Of a DNA stretch of 64,000 bases, positions 45,140 through 57,539 are shown piece by piece. Each line of letters opens with the position of its first letter. The first letter of the stretch is position 1. Origin of the DNA: Orientallactaga sibirica (Eukaryota; Chordata; Mammalia; Rodentia; Dipodidae); assembly GCA_036365145.1 (NCBI GenBank), contig JAEOAD010000240.1, positions 310,001 to 374,000 of the forward strand. Direction: 5' to 3'. Below the pieces are notes generated by a model. The model had not been told where the DNA came from. It worked only from the letters and a program-made list of their open reading frames with translations, and ran no database searches. Position numbers and translations under genes: made by a program.

Positions 45140-46470
45140 TAGCATAGTCAGCAGATTTTATGCACTGTAGAGTAAGGAGAGTAGGACCACTTGATTCACT
45201 CGAAATGTCAGAAGATCTTGGAATGGAGTATTCCAAATTTTGAAAGACACAGCTGCCAACCCAAACTATTATACACAGCATAATTATCCTTCATAATAGA
45301 AGGTTTAAAAAACTTTTCATGATAAAAGCTGTCAATATGAATATAAGAATTCTAAGCCAGCCCTGCAGAGAATACTGGATGGAATACTTTGCACTGAAGA
45401 GAAGAACAAACAAACTCAAGAGGCTACATGAGGGGAAAACAGAATGGATTTGAAAATAAGTGAACATCAAGAAAATACCAAACTTTATAAAGTCATCAAC
45501 TTGACAGGTATTAACTCATACCAGTCAATTATAACTCTGCCCAATCAGAAGACACAGCTTAACAGGCTGGATCAGAAAAGTAGATCCATTCATTCACTGT
45601 CTACAAGGAACCCACCTTACCATTAAAGACAGACACCACCTTAGGGTTAAAGGATGTAAGAAGATATTTCAAGCAAATGGAAATGAGAAATAAACATTTA
45701 TGCCAATAAAATGTCAGATAAAATAGATTAAACCAAAGTAATCCAAAGAGATAAAGGAGATCACTTCATATTCATCAAGGAAACAATTAAACAAAAAGAT
45801 ATTATAATCATAAACCAAACACAAGCACACCAAATCTTATAATACAAAATATAAAAGTTATCAAATCAAAAATAAATCCCAACACAGTAATAGTAGTAAA
45901 CGTTAAGACCACTATCATCAGTAGACAGGTCATCTAAATAGAAAATAATCACAGAAATGGAGCTAAAACATACCATAGATTAAATGGATTTAACAGGCCA
46001 TCTACAGCCATTCCACCCAAACTCTACAGAAGACACCACTGCTATTCATCATAATACTCAAAGTTGTAGTTTGATCAATAAAATAAGAGAAAGAAATTAA
46101 AAGTGTACAAATTGGAAAGTGAGAAGTCAAACCAGCCCTATTTGTAGATGATATGATTCTATACATAAGTGTCCTGGACGTCATCACCAGAAAACTACTA
46201 GAGGTGATAAATTTTTTTCAGCACAGTGGCAGAATATAAAATCAATACATAGAAATCAGTAATCTTCATATATACCAATAATACACATATGGAGAAATAA
46301 ATCAGGGAATCAGTCCTATTTACAATAGCTTCAGAAAATAAAATATCTTGGAATGTTACTAAACCAAGGAAGTGAAAGACCTCTACAATTAAAACATTGA
46401 AGAAATAATTAAGGAAAATGGAAATATCTTCCATGTTCAAGTGGATAAATTAATCTACACTCTCTTCTCT
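45140..46470 (+). mobile_element. L1 fragments (ORF2), broken
   Basis: Blocks in L1 order: 'tatccttcataatagaaggt', 'ctctgcccaatcagaagaca', 'tgtctacaaggaacccacct', 'aaagacagacaccaccttag', then a jump to 'atttgtagatgatatgattc' (the YxDD-type reverse-transcriptase site region, here FVDDMI) near 46140 and 'ataaaatatcttggaatg'. The jump shows an internal deletion of about half of ORF2. The minus-strand frames at 46002-46440 are antisense. Confidence 0.78.
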
Positions 46471-46499
46471 CATGCTGCACAAAATAAACTCCAAAATGA

Positions 46500-46652
46500 G
46501 GCTTGAGAGAAGGCTTAGTGGTTAAGGCACATGCTTGTGAAGCCTAAGGACCCTGGTTTGATTCTCCAGGTCCCACATAAGCCAGATGCATGCACACATC
46601 TGGAGTTTGTAGTGGCTAGAGGCCCTGGTGCACCCATTCTCACTTTCTCTCC

Positions 46653-46711
<59 letters not shown>

Positions 46712-46744
46712 TTTTCTTTCTTTCCTTTCTTTCTTTTCTTTCTC

Positions 46745-46787
<43 letters not shown>

Positions 46788-46825
46788 CGTTGTCTCTAAT
46801 AAATAAATAAAAATAAAATCTTTAA
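46500..46825 (+). mobile_element. B2-type SINE with expanded (CTTT)n
   Basis: Head 'gcttgagagaaggcttagtg' and normal body to 'cattctcactttctctccc', then about 140 bases of CTTT repeats (46652-46790) in place of the usual CT run, then AAATAAATAAA. Frames of Phe/Leu/Ser or Lys/Glu/Arg here are artefacts of the repeat. Confidence 0.92.
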
Positions 46826-46897
46826 AAAAATAAACTCCAAAATAGGTCAAAGATGTTAATATAAGACCTGAAACTATAGTGACTAGAATAAAAAGTA

Positions 46898-47090
46898 GGA
46901 AGAGAGCTAGAGAAATGGCTTGGCAGTTAAGGTGCTTGCTTATGAAACATAAAGACCAGGTTCAATGCCCCAGAACCCACATGGTGGCACATGTATACAG
47001 AGTACATTTGCAGTGGCTAGAGGCCCTGGCGCACCCATTCTCTCTCTCATAAGTAAATAAAAATAAAATACTTTAAACATAAAATAAATA
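46898..47090 (+). mobile_element. B2-type SINE
   Basis: 'gagctagagaaatggcttgg' to a CT run and AAATAAAAATAAAA tail. Slightly shortened body. Confidence 0.87.
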
Positions 47091-47104
47091 AGTAAAATAG
47101 GAAG

Positions 47105-48284
47105 ACTACTGCAAGATATAGGCCAACAGTGCTCCATGGTAGCCCTTGCACAATCCTGGTATAACCAAACATTGGGTCTCCATGCAAACCATAGTCCATC
47201 AGTCCATCTTCCAATAGTTTCACCATACTCTTCATCAGGGTCATCATACCCTGCCTATATGCCACATCTCAGCAGAGGCTTCTGGAACCATGTGCACTTT
47301 ATGACCTCTTTCATGCATTTTTCATGCTTCCAAAAGCAATACTAAGTGTGCAGGACACAGCCATATTCTTAATTCAGGGATGAAATAAATCATGACTTTG
47401 AAGACCAGGTTCCTTCTTTTCGATCATTTGCTTTCAAAAGAATTTGCATTCCTAGTGTTTAGTCTTTTGGGGGTGGAATCACCTCAGGTATTCTCTCCAT
47501 TGTTTTAATGCAAAGAAGTTGGGCCATCTTCCTTAAGATTGCTAATGTGTTCAATGATAGCAGTTTTAATAACCTAAACTAGCCTCTGTGCCAGTAAACT
47601 TTAAACTTGTTAGAATTTTTCCAACTTTTAATCTTAAATTTCTCTTTTCCATATCTAAGCCAAACACATCAGTCTATTACAAATTTAATCTTGATAAGAC
47701 TCTCCAGCCCTTATGTCAGTATCCCAATTCCAATAAGGTTCTCTTAGAAAGTTCATAAGCCAAGCCTCCAAATACAATTATTTGTGCACTTAGAATTTTC
47801 AAGCTTTCATCAGAATAGTCCATAATACTGGGCTTATTGCTCTGGAAGCATCTTCAGTTGCAAGTACCAAGTCCATGCCCATTCCTTTTCCACACAAATT
47901 TCAAAAGACCAAAGTCAACTCGGTCAGTTTCATCTCTGCAACTACCCACACTCTGGTACCAATTTTGTCACAGTTAGCTTCACTTGCTGAGATGAATCTC
48001 CAGACCATGCACTATTATGGAAAGAAGGGAATTTATTTGAAGCTTACAAATTCCGGGGAATTCCATAATGGCATAAGAAGCTAGCCCACTTTCACAGGTC
48101 AAAGCAGAGAGAAATACCACAACCAGCACCACAAGCATGCACAATCCCCACCACTTTGCATATGTTTAGGTGGATATTCCAGATCCAAACCCAAACAACT
48201 TAGGGCTGGATCTAGGATCCACACACAGTGACACCAAGTCACAAGCTTGAATAAATTTCTTGGGGACATCCATTCAAACTGCCA
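47105..48284 (-). mobile_element. MaLR internal region and 5' LTR (empty-site paralogue)
   Basis: LTR 47966-48284 (TG...CA, 319 bases), Leu-type primer site (minus AATTGGTACCAGAGTGTGGG, about 47947-47966), then internal sequence down to 47105 that matches 9145-9539 and 15333-15818. It reads straight through GGGCCATCTTCCTTAAG near 47521, where the other copy carries ERV-B. Confidence 0.87.
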
Positions 48285-48289
48285 TGGTA

Positions 48290-50405
48290 GGAAAGAGAAC
48301 TGAACAAAGAGTTCTCAAATGAAAAATTACCAATGGCCAATAAACATCTAAGCAGATGTTCAGCATCTTTAGCTATCCAAGAAATGAAATTTATTATTTT
48401 TCAATTTATTATTTTAAAAAATTGTTTTCAGAATCTATTTCAGTCACTTCAGAGTAACTATCATCAAAAAATCAATCATAACAATTTCTGGTGAGTGTGG
48501 GGAAAGAGGACCTTTCATTCACTATTGGTGGAAGTGTAAACTTGTATAACCACTATGGAAATCAGTATGGATGTTTCTCAAAAAAAAAAAAAAAAAAAAA
48601 AGGTAGGGTCTCACTTTAGCTCAGGCTGACCTGGAATTCACTATGTAGTCTCAGGGTGGCCTTGAACTCACAGCGATCCTCCTACCTCTGCCTCCCAAGT
48701 GCTGGGATTAAAGGCGTGCGCCACCATGCCAGGTGCAAAACTACATTTTGATAACACTATGCCACTCCCAAACATATAACCTAAAGATTACAGTTTACTA
48801 TAGATATATTCCCTCAGCCATATTTGTTGTTGCTCTATTCAAAATAGCTATGAATTAAAATCAGCCTAGCTATCCAGCAACTGATGGATAGTGAAGATGT
48901 GGTACATATACACAGTGGAATTCTACTCAGTGATAAGGAAAATGAAATATGCAGGAGAATAAATGGACTTGAAAAAAATCAAACTCAGAAATACTACATG
49001 AGCTCAGTAGGATAAATGCTGCATGCTTTCTCTCATATGCAGTTTCTAACATGGAACAATTTGATTTCTTTATAAGTTATATTAAGAACAGTAATATTGA
49101 CAAGAAAACTAGAATGAGGCTAGGAGAGATGGGAAGCTAGGAGAGATGAAAGGTGGGATACTTGACAGGCAAGTAAAGGGACCTAACAGAGTGAATGCAA
49201 GTGTCTTGGGAAGGGAGTGGAATAATGGAGGGTGGAGAGGGAAGTACATAAAACTAATGATGGCGTGCATCAGTACCATTGAAAACTATCTCTTGGCTAG
49301 CTAATAAGAAAGGTAGGTGGAATAGTTTGGGCAGAAATACCATGTAGGTGATAGTTCTGAATGGTATTAACCTATTGCTGAAGACACCACAGGCTATCAT
49401 CATAGGATAGAAGAGAGCATGCTACAGTTAAGATAGAATCCAGCTACATTTTATCTATCCCTCATAGTACTGGCAAGAGAGCTACTGGAGGCTGATAGTC
49501 ATCAATAATATAAACAAATAGGGGATCCTGCAAGCTATAAAATCAACCAGTCCAGCAAGAGGTACACACCTGTGTGATGATGGCACACAGTCTCTGGGGG
49601 TAATCAACTGCTCTCTGATTGGATATGAGACCAGCTCAGTGGGAGTAAATTCATACTTAGCACTGAGAACCAAGTCAGAAGCCTATGGCTTAGAATGTCA
49701 TAGATTCTTGAGGGAAGCTCCCACTGTTCTTTGGATAAAATGCAAAGATACACAGATGAAAAGTCTTTTAAAAAGTCTGCATTATCAGTTCTTGGCCTTT
49801 TTACTAAGATCAAGTATAAAGTCTATGGTTATCCTCTTTTATCCATGCTGCTCTCATTCTTGGTTAGATAATCTAGTTTTACAGATGTCAGTTTAATATC
49901 AGGGACAGCCAAGATCCATCAGTATGACAAGAAAAGAAAGCTGACAGCCTAGCACAAGCTGACTGCCTAGCACAAGTCATTTCTATGACATCTATCAGAT
50001 CCCTGGAGACATCATAGAGGAAGTGGCAGATTACCCTATTGCTCTCACTGCTAGCCTGGGAACATCCTTCAGAGAGATGGAAGTAGATACTGAGAGACTC
50101 AAACCTCATCAAAGCAGAAAATCAGAGGCTGCAGAGAGTTCAATTCTGAAAGACAGTTATAACATGCCCTCCAAGGCTCAGGGAACTTTGCAGAAGGGAG
50201 GGTGCAAAGAATATGAGAGCCATAGTATAGGTATGTGGACTCTGAGGCATTGTCCCCCTTATAGAGACTGGCTAATGCATTCATGACAGTGAATACACCT
50301 TAAGTGGAATGGGGTTGGGAAGAGTAAATATAAGAGTATAACCTGATGGTAATATAATCAATAAGCAATATTCTTATACAGTAAAGGTCACAATTAATTT
50401 TTTTA
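48290..50405 (+). mobile_element. L1 3' end: ORF2 C-terminus plus long 3' UTR
   Basis: 'aatggccaataaacatctaa', 'aaccactatggaaatcagta' and 'gcaactgatggatagtgaag' are classic ORF2 C-terminal blocks. A G/A-rich UTR start follows (49110-49250: 'ggtaggagagatggga'-type), then the lineage's roughly 1.2-kb UTR, ending in AGTAAAAAATAAAGAC. A B1 is inserted at 48580-48737. ORF2 frames are broken. Confidence 0.82.
48580..48737 (-). mobile_element. B1 SINE inside L1
   Basis: A run of A's at 48580-48600, then 'ggtagggtctcactttagct' to 'ggcgtgcgccaccatgcc'. The body is near consensus, so a young insertion. Unusually, the tail side carries poly-A on the plus strand, where a minus-strand B1 should show poly-T. 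Confidence 0.88.
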
Positions 50406-50564
50406 AACGTTAGTAAAAAATAAAGACATAGGTAAAGATTCCCAACTCTTCTTACTTACCTTATTCCTGCCTTCAAATGTCTAGGATTATTTAATAACAA
50501 ATGACTAAAATATCTACTTGCATTTTGTCTGAGATAATCAAATATAGAAAGTATTGCAGTTGCC

Positions 50565-51955
50565 TTCCCAATGTTGGGGTAAAACAACCAAAATCAACTG
50601 ATGGGAGGAAATGGTTTATTTTGGCTTATATTCTTTTTAAAAAATTATTATTATTTTTATTAACAACTTCTATACTTACATACAAAAAAACATGATATTT
50701 CCCTTCCCTCCCCCCACTTTAGAACTCCAATCTCCATCATATCCTCTCCCTCTCTCCATTAGTCTCTTTTTAATTTTATGTCATCATCTTTTTCTTCTAT
50801 TTTGAGGGTCTTGCGAAGGTATTGCTAGGCACTGCAAGGCCATGGATATCAAGGCCAATTTCTGTCTGGGCAGTTGTATTGTAAGAAGTCATACCCTTCC
50901 TTTGGCTCTTCCATTGTATCCGCCCCCTATTCCGCAATGGTTCCTGAGCCTTGGAGGGTGTGACAGAGGTGTTTCAGTGCTGGGTACTCTTCTATCCCTT
51001 CTTCTCAGCACTATGTTGCCTTTTGGGTCATCCCAGTGGTCATCGCCATCTGAAAAGAGAAGCTTCTCTAACCAGAAGTGAGAGTAGCGTTAATATGTGA
51101 ATATGAACATTAAGTGTAGTGCTTTCAGGGTTGCTTGGTGGGAATAATATTTACATTTAGTCAGACAAGAGCAGGCTTTATACCCCTAAGGCTCATGACC
51201 TCACCTGCCATAGACTTTTGCTTAGGTTTTTCAGTACCAGGTATGTATTCCTTCCCATAGAGAGGGCCTTCAGTCCAATTATGGAGCAGTTGGTTACCCC
51301 AACTATTCCACTATTGCACCTGTTCAGTCATTGGGCCTGTATGGACAAACTTGAATATTCAGTGTCCACTGTTTTTACTGCTGATGACTTCTGTCTCCCA
51401 TACAGCTGCATGCACTGCACCTTTTTCCAGCTGTCAGTTGGCTGGTCTACAGGGAGAAGGTTTTCTGCTTAGCATCAGCTTGCTTTCTCAGTGACCTTGC
51501 TTCTCAGGCAAGAGATGTCTTCAGCAATAGGGTCTTACTATCTGTTTCTCAAGGGAAACCAAGGGCTTTGGCAAAAGCCTTTAATATTTTGGAGGCTATG
51601 GTGACCTTCTTGGCCAAGAACTCACTGGATGGTATCCCATCCCAGGCACTGAAAATTTTCTAGTAACAGTCTACAGCTTCTTGATGTGTATTTTGGCTTA
51701 TATTCTTGAGAAGAAGCTTCAAGATGGCAGAGAAAAAATGGTAAAGCATTGGCTGGATATATTTCCTTGCCATAGCAGGTGAGAAACAGCAGAAGAGTGA
51801 GCCAAGACCTGGCAAGAGGGAGCTGACTATAACACCCCAAGGCCCTCCTCAAGAGCATGCCTCCAGAAAGGCTCTACCTCCCAAAGTGACAGCAAATGGA
51901 TTCTAAGCATTCAGAACACATGAGTTTATGGGGTACATCTGATTCAAACCACCAC
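50565..51955 (-). mobile_element. MaLR-type LTR split by an L1
   Basis: LTR halves at about 50565-50635 ('ggaggaaatggtttattttg') and 51708-51955 ('gagaagaagcttcaagatgg' to 'gattcaaaccaccactg'). Together they match the solo LTRs at 39112 and 57830. Confidence 0.8.
50636..51689 (-). mobile_element. L1 3'-UTR insertion with 18-bp target-site duplication
   Basis: 5'-truncated L1 copy, only UTR and tail (plus TTTAAAAAATTATTATTATT). Exact ATTTTGGCTTATATTCTT at 50618-50635 and 51690-51707, a typical L1-length duplication. Confidence 0.95.
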
Positions 51956-52199
51956 TGTAAGCTACCTATTTTCCCAACCTGCATATAGTCCTTCAGTGCT
52001 GCTGTGGGACATAATCCACCCACCACAAAGAGAAATAAAAATCTAAAGCAACCAGAAGAATAAATGGAGAAGAAAAGCACATGCTGGATTAGATGGAGAG
52101 GGAACAAGAACTCTCAGATGTTAATATTATATATCATTAATATGTATCATATGCTTCATATCATATCCATACAATATAAAATCATAAAATTAATAACCC
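51956..52199. other. Unassigned DNA
   Basis: Nothing recognised. Confidence 0.4.
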
Positions 52200-52745
52200 A
52201 TGATTAAATACTTTGCAAAATGTGTATCAAGTAAAGATTTTTTTTATCTAGAATATTCAAAGAATTTTTACAACAAAATAACCTAACTCAGTTTGAAAAG
52301 GAGTAAAAAATGAGTTAATTAAAGAAGAGATATATATATCATATAAATGCAAACTTTTAAAAGTTTTCAACATCATTAGTCATTGCAAAATAAATGCAAT
52401 TAAAATACTTCAATATCATTATTCCTCCAAAGATGAATAAGATTAGATTGATGTTTCCATGATACTACATGATTAATATACATTTCAATATTACTACACC
52501 TCTATACAAATGATTGATGATATCACATAAAGACACATGATTAAAATACAATACAATATCACAACACCTACAAAAATGACTAAGATTAGACTGATGATAC
52601 CATACAATCAAATGCTATTTCAGAGAAACTATAATTCAAAATTTGCTTGTGGGCATTTACTACATTGGAAAAGAGTTTGGCATGTCCTTAAAAAGTTAGA
52701 TATATACATATCATGCAATTAATCATAGTGTTGAAACTAGTCAGA
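52200..52745 (+). mobile_element. L1 ORF2 C-terminal fragment, old
   Basis: 'ttcaacatcattagtcattg' and 'aaatgcaattaaaat' follow the L1 ORF2 pattern. The block 'tgatattatacaa'-type around AAATGA.TAAGATTAGA repeats three times (52430, 52510, 52570), a local duplication. Confidence 0.6.
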
Positions 52746-52771
52746 ATCACAAGGCAAAAGGGAGAAATAAA

Positions 52772-52985
52772 GGTTGGAGAGATTGCTTAATGATTAAGGT
52801 GCTTATCTGCTAAACCAAAGGACCCAAGTTTAATTCCCCAGTACCCATGTAAAACAGATATACAAGTTGGTGTATACATCTGGAGTTTGTTTGCAGTGGC
52901 TGAAGGCCCTGGAGTGCCTATTCTCTCTCTTTCTCTCTGCCTTTATCTCTCAAATAAATTAATAAAAGTAAAATATTTAAAAAGA
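52772..52985 (+). mobile_element. B2-type SINE
   Basis: 'ggttggagagattgcttaat' to a CT run and AAATAAATTAATAAAAG tail. Confidence 0.9.
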
Positions 52986-52989
52986 AAGG

Positions 52990-53690
52990 AAGAAATAAAA
53001 GGTATCTAGTAGAAAGTCAAATTGCCAATGACAAATGAAAATCATCTCATGAAATCTCTCAAATCTCCTTCAACTAATAAATTAAATCAACAAGTTCACA
53101 AAAAACATGTAAGAAGCAGTTATTTTTCTGTATGTTGGCAATGAACATGTAAATGTTGAAATAAAACCGCAATGCCAATTACAATAACACAAAAAAGCAA
53201 TAAGTATATATCTAACAAAGCTGAAAAGTACACAACAATGATGAGAGGCATACTATGTTCATGTATTAGAAGACTCAACAAAGTACATACATCAAATTTC
53301 CTTAAATTGATATACAAGTTCAGTGCACTTACTAGCAAAATATCATGATGGTTTCTTGTGGCTACACACAAGATTATTTGAAAGTTAACATTTAAAAGGC
53401 AAACATATTTAAATAGCTAAAATCATTGTAAAAGAGAAAAATAAAGAGGGAGGAGTCATTCATCTAACTTAAACATTTAACATATAGCTGTAATAGCCAA
53501 AACCATGTGATATTAATGGGAAAATAGAGAAACGAGTCAGTGGAACAAAAACAGAAAACCTAGAATAGTTCCATGCAAGTTTGTATCCACCAATTTGTGA
53601 CTAACGTACAAAAGCAACTTAATAGAGAAAGAATAAACTTTTCCAACAAATCCTGATGCCATAAGCAAGATATAACCTTGACCCAAGTTC
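52990..53690 (+). mobile_element. L1 ORF2 fragment
   Basis: 'ctgtatgttggcaatgaaca', 'aatgccaattacaataacac' and 'aaccatgtgatattaatggg' are L1 ORF2 blocks from the thumb region onward. Stops throughout. Confidence 0.7.
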
Positions 53691-53699
53691 TGTCTTTTA

Positions 53700-53885
53700 A
53701 AATATTTTTTTCATTTTTAATTTATTTGAGAGAGATAAAGAGGCTGAGAGAGAGAGAGAGAGAAACAGAGAAAGAATGGGCACTCCACGGCTTCCAGCCA
53801 CTGCAAACAAACTCCAGATGCATGTACCACCTTGTGCATCTGGCTTACATGGGTCCTGGGGATTTGAAGCAAGGTCCTTTAGATG
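53700..53885 (-). mobile_element. B2-type SINE, head truncated
   Basis: Tail, GA run and body are present ('tgtgcatctggcttacatgg'), but the tRNA-like head stops after 'gcaaggtcctttaga'. Confidence 0.85.
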
Positions 53886-55806
53886 TGAAATCTAAAGTTA
53901 TAAAACTTTTAGAAACTATGTGAGAAAATGTTCAAGTTTGTCATGGCTTTTCTTAGCTGTTCTTGTTTAGAACTATAGTGAATGAGAATAGAATGCACCA
54001 TGATATGAAAATTGTAAATTTACCATAGAAACAAATGTGAACAATTTTAAAATCCTGGCATAGTGTCCACAGCCACATCAGTGGCAATTGTTAAGAAGAT
54101 TAGTACTATGAAGGGGAAATGTACTCCACACTGGAGCAATAGGAGAAATTCCCTGAGGGCAAGATCCAACATATTAAAAACTCAGGAGAATAAGAATGTG
54201 AATTACTTTGAAAAGAAAAGACCTGAAGGGAGAATATAGCAATCCCCTGTTATCCAAGGTTAGCATACAGAGTTTGCTATAGCTGGTCCAAGTCCAGGTG
54301 ATATCCCAAGCTGGCAGAAGAACTTGATAGCCTTGTCTATGGGATACTAGTTTTAAAGACATGAAAAATACAAGTTTGAAAATGGATGGATCTGGAAAGG
54401 ATTATACTTACTGAGGTAACCCAAGCCCAGAAAGCCAAACATCACATGTTCTCTGTCAAATGTGGATCCTAGCTACAAATGATTGGACTTCTAAGTGAGT
54501 AAAAATAAAACTCAGTAGCAGAAGCCACTAAACTAGAAAGGGGATATAAAGGGAATAGAAATGGAGGGAGGGGGGACTTAATAGGATGGTATTATATATA
54601 TGTAAGTAGAAGAACAGATTAATGTGGGTGAAAAGGCCTAAGTGAGGTCAGGGGAAGAGATTGAGTAAAGGAATGGTTGAAGGAGGGCTAATCAAAATTT
54701 AAGAGGATATAAAAATGTCATATGGAAACCTACTTTTCTGGACAATGGAACATTCAGAAGCCATAGACTGTTAGTAGAAAATTTTCAGTGCCAGGGATGG
54801 GATACCTTCCAGTGAGTTGTTGGCCAGGGAGGTCACATATACCCCTAAAACATTATAGGACATTGCCGAGGCCCTTGGTTTCCCACCAGGAATAGATGGT
54901 AAGACCCCATTGCTGAAGACTCCATATACTTGGGTGGCAAGTTCACTGAAAAATCCTGCTGGAGCTGAGCTGAAAGCCTCCTCCATGAGGACCAGCTGAC
55001 AGAAAGTTGGAAAAAGCTACACTGCATGCAGGTCAATGGGAGAGAAAACACCAGTGAAGGTACTCAACAGTGAACACTGAAAGCTTTAAATTTGGCCAGC
55101 CAGACCAAATGGCCAACAGGTGCAATAGTGACATGTCTGTTATGGGGGGAACCAACTGCTCTATAATTGGACTGGAGGCCTGCTCCATGGGAGGGAACAC
55201 ATCCCTGATACTGAAAACATACGACAGGGGTAGTTATGAACCCCAAGGGTGTAATGTCTGCTGGAGTCTCCCTAAATGTATATACCATGCTCACCAAACT
55301 GCCCAGTAAGCACTTCTATTAATGTCCACACCCATATATTAATGCTACTCTCACTTTTGGTTAGAGAAGCTTCTCTTTTCAGATTGTGGCAACCTTGGAA
55401 TGATTCAGAAGGCACCATGGTGCTGAGAAGTGACAGAGGAGTGCTCAGCAGTGAAACGTCTCAAACCTACTTTCCAAAGCTCAGGGTCCATTGCGGAAGA
55501 GGGGGTGGAAAGAATGTAAGAGCCAAAGGAAGAGTAGGACTCCTTACAATGTGCTCCTCCAGACACAAAATGGCCTGGATATCCATGACCTCACAGTGCT
55601 TGACACTACCTACATAAGACCATCATAATAGGAGGAAAAGATCATGACATCAAACTGAAAAGAGAAACTGATTGAGAGGGGTAGGGGATATGATGGAGAG
55701 TGAAGTTTCAAAGGAGAAAGTGGGGGGAGGGAGGGAAATAACATGGGATATTATCTACAATTAAAGAAGTTGTCAATACAAATAAAAAATAATTTAAAAA
55801 ACAGAA
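53886..55806 (+). mobile_element. L1 3' end with complete 3' UTR
   Basis: 'tctaaagttataaaactttt' and 'ggatggatctggaaaggatt' ending ORF2, 'agccaaacatcacatgttct' and a G-rich tract near 54560 ('ggagggaggggggac'). About 1.2 kb of UTR follows, ending AAATAAAAAATAATTTAAAA. This continuity is my basis for calling the other UTR-only repeats in the window L1. Frames at 54771-55617 lie in the UTR. Confidence 0.8.
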
Positions 55807-56375
55807 AAATACAAGATTGAGGTGGTCATAGAGTATTGCACCATAGTTCTAGAGAGCCACTGAGGTAAAGGTGAGGCAAGGTCAAAGACCTTTGCATGGA
55901 GGCCCTAAGATACTTGAAGTTGTGAAGGTGTACTCTAAATTATAATATAGACCCCAGAATGTAGGAGATGTCAGGATTCTAGGATATCCATCATTGAAAG
56001 CTACAGGCTTGTTGTGTATCTGGTCCATGAAAGAGTCTACAGGCAGCATATCTGGAGGGTATACCTACCCTACCTTTTGGATATCAGAGGATTTCACCAT
56101 GAGTCCAGAATAATGAACATGAAACCAAGATTTGATGTTGGTCATGCTTGGCTTTGATCTAGTTTTGGCTCAATCTTTCCTTGATATTCTTCCATTTCTT
56201 CCTTTTGAAATGGGCATGTTTATTCTGTACCCATTATATGTTGGAAGTATGTACCTTGTGCATTGATTTTGATACAGTAATTGAGAGTGTCAGAGCCTTT
56301 CTAGGTTTGTGGGTATGGAATAACTCAGGAGCTAAGATCCCAGAGGCTCATGTTCATACAAAGCTTCCATTGAAT
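55807..56375. other. Unassigned DNA
   Basis: Nothing recognised. Confidence 0.4.
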
Positions 56376-56960
56376 TAGTGAGCTTTCAGGATCTTGTCTC
56401 ATGAATTTTGATAAATTAAACCCACAGACAAGAGGATAAAGTTTAGAAAGATTTTATCATATATAGCTTATAGAGATAGATCTTAAGACAAGAAAAGAAT
56501 ACAGAGGTACTGCTCAAAAAAGGGGAAGAAGTGGGATTACAAAGAATGGGACAGCCCACCTAAATTCCCAGATTGTGGTCTTTTATGGGAGTTTACTCAA
56601 TGGGGTCAATCCAGTCTCAAATGTCAGGTGTCTAGAAGCCACCCCATTCTCAAAAAGAAAGTATTCCCTTTACATTCCTTTCCCTTCTTAGAAAGAAAGA
56701 GATAAGACCAGAGGCATATATTCACCTCCTCTGTTGAGATTTTTTAGGAAAAGAGATAAGGAAAATTTCCAGATTCTCCCTTATGGGCTCAAGGATTTTC
56801 CTCACTTTCACTTTCAGGACCCTGTCACCCCAGTTTTATAGGCATCACAGTTAAGAGACTATCTTGAGCATCAGATGAGATTTTGGACATTGGACTTTTC
56901 AGTACTGTTGAGACTGGAAAATCCTATGGGAACTTTTTCAGTTGGATTTTTTTATGATGA
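56376..56960 (-). mobile_element. Candidate solo LTR related to ERV-B
   Basis: 'acagcccacctaaattccca' and 'gattgtggtcttttatggga' resemble ERV-B LTR 'acagcccacctgaatttcca' and 'gatagtgggatttataggg' in the same orientation. A CACAGACAAGAGG...TTTTAT stretch precedes it. Probably a distant class I LTR; borders not set. Confidence 0.5.
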
Positions 56961-57059
56961 GGTAGTCATGGAGCCTATGGCGTCAGGGTCTAAATGTGAT
57001 CTTTTAAATGTAAAATGCCCCCCCATATGCTCATGTACTTAAATACTTAAAAAAAACAC

Positions 57060-57515
57060 AATATTCAGTTGGTGCTTCAGGAAGGTTGTGGAAGCCTTAA
57101 AAGGATGGTCTACAAAATAGAGAATTTATTTGCCTTCATCAAAACTAAAACTTTTTCTCTGTGAGAGAACCTATATAAGAGGATGAAAACAGTTGTTGTC
57201 TGCAAAGTAGAGAACATATTTTCAAACCACATACTGACAAAGGCCAACTATCTAAAACATATTTAAAATTGTCAAAATTTATAAACATTTTTTGCAAATT
57301 TAAAATTTATAAAACACTCCAGTAAGAAAATAGGCAAAGACCTAAAAAGGAATTTCACAAATAAATACATGAAATATTCAACATCATTAATCACTGGGAA
57401 AATAAAAATAAAAACAAAATATATTATCAGCACACACCTATTATAATCACTAAAATTTAAAAATAGTGGCAAAAATAAGTACTGAAGGGATCCAGGGAAA
57501 CTCATTACTAAGACA
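57060..57515 (+). mobile_element. L1 ORF2 C-terminal fragment
   Basis: 'cttcatcaaaactaaaactt', 'actgacaaaggccaactatc', 'aacatcattaatcactggga' are L1 ORF2 blocks. Confidence 0.7.
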
Positions 57516-57539
57516 TAGCTATTAGAAATGTGAAGTGTG

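Noticed and set aside
46531..46850. Phe/Leu/Ser and Lys/Glu/Arg-rich open frames on both strands
   Set aside because: They are translations of the CTTT repeat in a SINE.
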